The position numbers and the translations under genes were made by a program. The notes under the pieces are model-generated. The model ran no database searches. It was not told the origin of the DNA and worked only from the letters and a program-made list of their open reading frames with translations. A stretch of DNA of 60,444 nucleotides from Alphaproteobacteria bacterium (lineage in GTDB: Bacteria > Pseudomonadota > Alphaproteobacteria > JAJTHO01 > CANGXP01). This document shows, one piece after another, positions 57,017 to 60,444 of this stretch; the stretch's first letter is position 1; every line of letters begins with the position of its first letter. The stretch spans positions 1-60,444 of the forward strand of contig CANGXP010000007.1 in assembly GCA_947457935.1 (NCBI GenBank). The letters are read 5' to 3'.

Positions 57017-59662
57017 ATGGCGGGTATGCTAGAGAAAAACTTCACCCCCGCAACGCTTGAACAATACCATTATGACCGCTCCGAACGGCTTGGCGCTTTT
57101 GCCGCTGATGTAAACAGCGACAAACCGCCGTTTGTGATCATGATGCCCCCGCCGAATGTGACGGGATCTCTCCACATCGGGCACGCGCTCACCTTTACCT
57201 TGCAAGATATTTTGTGCCGTTTTCAGCGGATGCGTGGGCATAACGTGCTGTGGCAGGCAGGCACTGATCATGCTGGCATCGCCACGCAAATGGTGGTGGA
57301 GCGCGAACTCGCCAAAGACGGCATTACGAGGCAAGAACTCGGGCGCGAAAAATTCTTAGAAAAAGTGTGGGAATGGAAAGCGCAATCAGGGGGCACGATT
57401 GTGCAACAATTGCGTCGTTTGGGTGCGTCTGCTGATTGGTCACGCGAACGTTTCACTATGGATGAGGGCTTGAGTGCAGCCGTTCGCAAGGTGTTTGTCG
57501 ATTTATATAATGAAGGGCTGATTTATCGCGATAAGCGTCTCGTCAATTGGGATGTAAAACTGCAAACCGCTGTCTCTGATTTAGAGGTGGTGACCAAAGA
57601 AGTTGATGGCAATTACTATCACATTCGCTATCCCTTTGAAGAGGGTGATGGCGAGATTGTTGTTGCCACAACCCGCCCTGAAACGCTGTTTGGCGATACG
57701 GCGGTGGCGGTGAATCCTGAGGACGAAAAATATAAATCACTGATTAATAAAAACGTACTCCTGCCTCTTACCACGCGCCGCCTGCCGATTATCGCCGACA
57801 CCTACAGCGATCCTGAAAAAGGCACAGGGGCGGTGAAAATAACCCCTGCCCACGATTTTAACGACTTTGCCGTAGGGAAACGCCACAATCTTGAACAAAT
57901 TAATATTCTCAATGCCGACGGCACGTTGAATGAGGTTGTCCCTCAAGAATTCCAAGGCTTAGACAGGCTTGTTGCGCGGGAAAAAGTGGTCGCAGCCCTA
58001 GAAGCGCAAGGCTTCTTGATGAAAATCGAACCAACGAAACAATCCGTGCCGTTTGGCGATCGTTCAAACACCGTGATTGAGCCGTTTCTGACGGATCAGT
58101 GGTATGTGAATGCGGAAGTACTCGCCAAACCTGCGCTTGAAGCCGTGCGATCAGGCAAAACGAAATTTATCCCCGAACAATGGCAGAACACCTACTTTGC
58201 GTGGCTAGAAAATATCCAGCCGTGGTGTATTTCGCGGCAACTGTGGTGGGGGCATCAAATTCCTGCGTGGTATACGCCTGATGGCACACCGATTGTGGCG
58301 ATGACAGCAGCAGAGGCGCAAAAAATTGCAGGGGTAGGGGTTGCGCTCACACAAGACCCCGATGTGCTCGATACGTGGTTTTCCTCAGCCTTGTGGCCAT
58401 TTTCCACACTAGGATGGCCTGAAAAAACAGCAGAACTGGAAAAATTTTACCCCACCGCAACGCTGGTTACGGGTTTTGATATCATTTTCTTCTGGGTTGC
58501 TCGCATGATGATGATGGGCCTGCATTTTTTAGGCGATGTCCCCTTTAAAAACGTCTACATTCATGCGTTGGTGCGCGATGAATTCGGGCAGAAAATGTCG
58601 AAATCCAAGGGCAATGTGATTGACCCACTCAAAGTTATTGACGAATACGGCTGTGATGCGATGCGCTTTACGCTGAGCATTCTGGCGGCACAAGGACGCG
58701 ATGTAAAGCTTGCCATGAATCGCGTTGAGGGCTATCGCAACTTTGCCACAAAGCTGTGGAATGCCTCGCGCTATGCCGAGATGAACGGCGCGGCATTGAA
58801 CGCAGACTATCACGTTGATGCGTGTCAACACGCGCTCAATCAGTGGATTTTGGTGGAATTGCAGGCAACAGCAACGGCGGTTGCGGATGCGCTGGATGCC
58901 TACACCTTCAATGAAGCGGCAGAACGCGCCTATCATTTCGTGTGGGGAACGTTTTGCGATTGGTATCTGGAGTTTACAAAACCATTACTACAAAGCAACG
59001 ATGCACGAATTGTTACGGAAACGAAACAAACAATCACATTTGTGCTGGCAGAAATTGTAAAAATTCTCCATCCGTTTATGCCGTTTATCACTGATGAATT
59101 GGCAGAAAAGCTAGGATTTTCCGATAAACCATTGTTGTTTTCGTCGTGGACAGCACTATCGTTGCCCGCAAATTTCACCACAGCAGCAAAAAATGTTTCG
59201 ATATTGCAACAAATAATCACCGAGATTCGTTCTGCCAAGGCAGAAATGAATGTACCCGCTGCTACCCCCTGTGATGCGGTGGTGATTGGTGCAACACCTG
59301 TACAGCAAGGAATACTCAATGAAAACAGTATTTTATTGCAAAAAATGGCGCGTTTAAAGACGCTTGTGTTTAGTGATGTCGCGCCGCCACAATCTGTGCA
59401 GCTTGTTATTGATGGCATGACAATCGCCCTGCCTCTTGGCGGCATGATTGATATAGACCAAGAAAAACAACGACTTAATAAGGAATTAAAAGCATTGGAA
59501 GCGGATATTGCGCGGGTGGATGCTAAACTCAATAATCCGCAGTTTGTGGCAAAAGCCTCCGCAGAAATCGTTGTGGAACAGCAACAAAAACGGGAGGGAT
59601 TTATCGTTACAAAAAACAAGCTAGAGCAATCTCTAAAAATTTGTTCAGGTAAAATACAATGA
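57017..59662 (+). CDS. valS: valyl-tRNA synthetase
   Basis: A class I synthetase of 881 residues. PPPNVTGSLHIGHAL carries HIGH, the editing domain is present (about 200-340), KMSKSKGN is at about 530, and the C-terminal coiled coil (about 815-880, LNKELKALEADIARVDAKL) is complete. ATG at 57026 is an alternative start. It charges tRNA-Val. Nine bases after popZ, so co-transcribed. Confidence 0.97.
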   Translation: MAGMLEKNFTPATLEQYHYDRSERLGAFAADVNSDKPPFVIMMPPPNVTGSLHIGHALTFTLQDILCRFQRMRGHNVLWQAGTDHAGIATQMVVERELAKDGITRQELGREKFLEKVWEWKAQSGGTIVQQLRRLGASADWSRERFTMDEGLSAAVRKVFVDLYNEGLIYRDKRLVNWDVKLQTAVSDLEVVTKEVDGNYYHIRYPFEEGDGEIVVATTRPETLFGDTAVAVNPEDEKYKSLINKNVLLPLTTRRLPIIADTYSDPEKGTGAVKITPAHDFNDFAVGKRHNLEQINILNADGTLNEVVPQEFQGLDRLVAREKVVAALEAQGFLMKIEPTKQSVPFGDRSNTVIEPFLTDQWYVNAEVLAKPALEAVRSGKTKFIPEQWQNTYFAWLENIQPWCISRQLWWGHQIPAWYTPDGTPIVAMTAAEAQKIAGVGVALTQDPDVLDTWFSSALWPFSTLGWPEKTAELEKFYPTATLVTGFDIIFFWVARMMMMGLHFLGDVPFKNVYIHALVRDEFGQKMSKSKGNVIDPLKVIDEYGCDAMRFTLSILAAQGRDVKLAMNRVEGYRNFATKLWNASRYAEMNGAALNADYHVDACQHALNQWILVELQATATAVADALDAYTFNEAAERAYHFVWGTFCDWYLEFTKPLLQSNDARIVTETKQTITFVLAEIVKILHPFMPFITDELAEKLGFSDKPLLFSSWTALSLPANFTTAAKNVSILQQIITEIRSAKAEMNVPAATPCDAVVIGATPVQQGILNENSILLQKMARLKTLVFSDVAPPQSVQLVIDGMTIALPLGGMIDIDQEKQRLNKELKALEADIARVDAKLNNPQFVAKASAEIVVEQQQKREGFIVTKNKLEQSLKICSGKIQ

Positions 59663-60105
59663 TTATAAAAAAAGATTTACAAAACTGGTCATTGCAAAAA
59701 GAAGCCATGGGTATGTTCTTTGAGGATAATGATGGTTTTAGGTTTTTTGCAAGTCGGGATATAGGGGAAGAGCTTTTGGCTTCTGAAATTCATGGAAGCA
59801 TTTTTACAGTTACCAAAAAAGTTACGGTTACCAAAGAAAATGATATGCATGAATACGCCTTGCAAGGCTTTGTTCAGCATTATGATGTTGAAATACGCTT
59901 GCGGCCTAAAACAGCTCGTGAAAATATACTTCTTATACTTTCAAGAGTTTGTAAGAAACTTGAATTTTCAGCTTTTACGGATGAGATGGGGACAGAAGAC
60001 CCTTCGGCATGGTACTTTATTGATGATACTGGTTCTATTTTTGCTGCTTATTGTGATCCACAGGAGGATGAAACCTTTAGAGTGTATGCTCAAGTGCATT
60101 GTTGA
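59659..60105 (+). CDS. hypothetical protein coupled to valS
   Basis: This 148-residue protein starts MIIKKDLQNWSLQKEAMGMF with four bases of overlap (ATGA) with valS. It has no signal peptide or membrane segment and no domain I recognise. Its C-terminal third reads DEMGTEDPSAWYFIDDTGSIFAAYCD. The DNA is more AT-rich than valS. Coupling implies real translation. Confidence 0.65.
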   Translation: MIIKKDLQNWSLQKEAMGMFFEDNDGFRFFASRDIGEELLASEIHGSIFTVTKKVTVTKENDMHEYALQGFVQHYDVEIRLRPKTARENILLILSRVCKKLEFSAFTDEMGTEDPSAWYFIDDTGSIFAAYCDPQEDETFRVYAQVHC

Positions 60106-60211
60106 TGTTTAGTATTCGAAAAACATACCTTCTCCGTTTACAAGCAGCCTAACACTGAGTAGAAATAGACCATTAACGCACTAACACTTGCATCAATTCC
60201 CTACCCCCGCT

Positions 60212-60229
60212 AGTGAATAAGTATTCACT
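60212..60229. promoter_or_regulatory. TetR-type operator
   Basis: AGTGAATA-AG-TATTCACT is a perfect 8+2+8 dyad, 13 bases upstream of the TetR start, the expected place for autoregulation. Confidence 0.7.
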
Positions 60230-60242
60230 TACGGAGTTGCCC

Positions 60243-60444
60243 ATGCGCCCCAACAAATCGAGAGTACCTCTGGAAAACGCCGCGTTAGAGCTTTTTGTGC
60301 AGAAGGGCGTTGCGGAAACAAGCGTGCGCGATATCGCCGCAAAAGCCAACATCGCCGAGGGCACACTTTATCGCCATTACCCCAGTAAAGAAGCCTTTGC
60401 GCGCCACCTCTATCAAAATGCGGCCGCCAAAATTAACAGCGATA
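60243..60444 (+). CDS. TetR/AcrR-family regulator, N-terminal part (runs off the window)
   Basis: The first 67 residues from the ATG at 60243 hold the TetR helix-turn-helix: AALELFVQKGVAETSVRDIAAKANIAEGTLYRHYPSKEAF (landmarks VRDIAAKANIAEGTLYRHY). Ligand-binding part beyond the window. ACGGAG lies upstream. A perfect dyad lies just before the start. Confidence 0.9.
   Translation, partial: MRPNKSRVPLENAALELFVQKGVAETSVRDIAAKANIAEGTLYRHYPSKEAFARHLYQNAAAKINSD

Noticed and set aside
1-60444. CRISPR array
   Set aside because: No regularly spaced direct repeats with unique spacers were seen; the repeats present are dispersed palindromes.

Overview
This window looks like the chromosome of an alphaproteobacterium with roughly 45-50% GC. 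The clearest signs are a NDUFA12-family complex I gene, mlaD, a DUF2155 gene and aat lying together, popZ (DUF2497) directly before valS, and a fused ispDF. I cannot place the order. Gene order and base composition are unlike Rhodobacterales, although the central locus resembles their gene transfer agent (GTA).

Layout. Positions 1-16.2 kb: the edge of an IS630-type element, a GT9 glycosyltransferase, a VapBC-type toxin-antitoxin pair, hit, rluD, an ammonium transporter, a chemoreceptor, trhO, a small regulatory region (XRE/S24 repressor with two matching operators, divergent from two small unknown genes), an AEC transporter, an unrecognised 891-residue protein, a secreted helical-repeat-like protein, purU and a Phd/PIN toxin-antitoxin pair. 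Positions 16.2-39.4 kb: a cluster that follows RcGTA gene order. It holds a Lys-rich small-terminase candidate, large terminase, portal, prohead protease, HK97 capsid, connector, head closure, DUF3168 tail terminator, major tail protein, DUF2460, DUF2163, an NlpC/P60 peptidase, a hub protein split over several genes, a DUF2793 protein, an XhlA-like protein, a GH108 muramidase and a holin. No integrase, replication gene or tape-measure gene is visible. Cargo and foreign pieces lie inside it: two toxin-antitoxin modules (one decayed), a tandem pair of membrane proteins, two unknown helical proteins, a probable toxin/immunity pair between gp13 and gp14, an alginate-lyase-like gene, two tRNA genes and bioB. 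Positions 40-60.4 kb: housekeeping genes (tyrS, an RhlE-type helicase, ispDF, pgpA, pncC, a RatA-like gene, lipA, a Do protease, two lipoproteins, aat, DUF2155, mlaD, NDUFA12, ridA, pcm-like, rhodanese, tolC, popZ, valS) with one more VapC/RHH pair, ending in the start of a TetR regulator.

Large imperfect palindromes of at least three sequence classes punctuate the window. They occur both between housekeeping genes and at most junctions of the GTA-like cluster, which suggests the cluster is an old resident of this chromosome. The cluster starts with a plausible promoter, a leader of about 70 nt and an intrinsic terminator, and further intrinsic terminators precede the prohead-protease, connector and head-closure genes.

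The most unusual reading is that of a GTA-like particle locus with intact packaging, capsid, baseplate-hub and lysis genes but no tape measure or tail-chaperone genes. It has a remodelled hub (beta-propeller fusion plus a separate lyase) and an embedded toxin/immunity pair. All functional calls come from reading the sequence only; no database search was possible.
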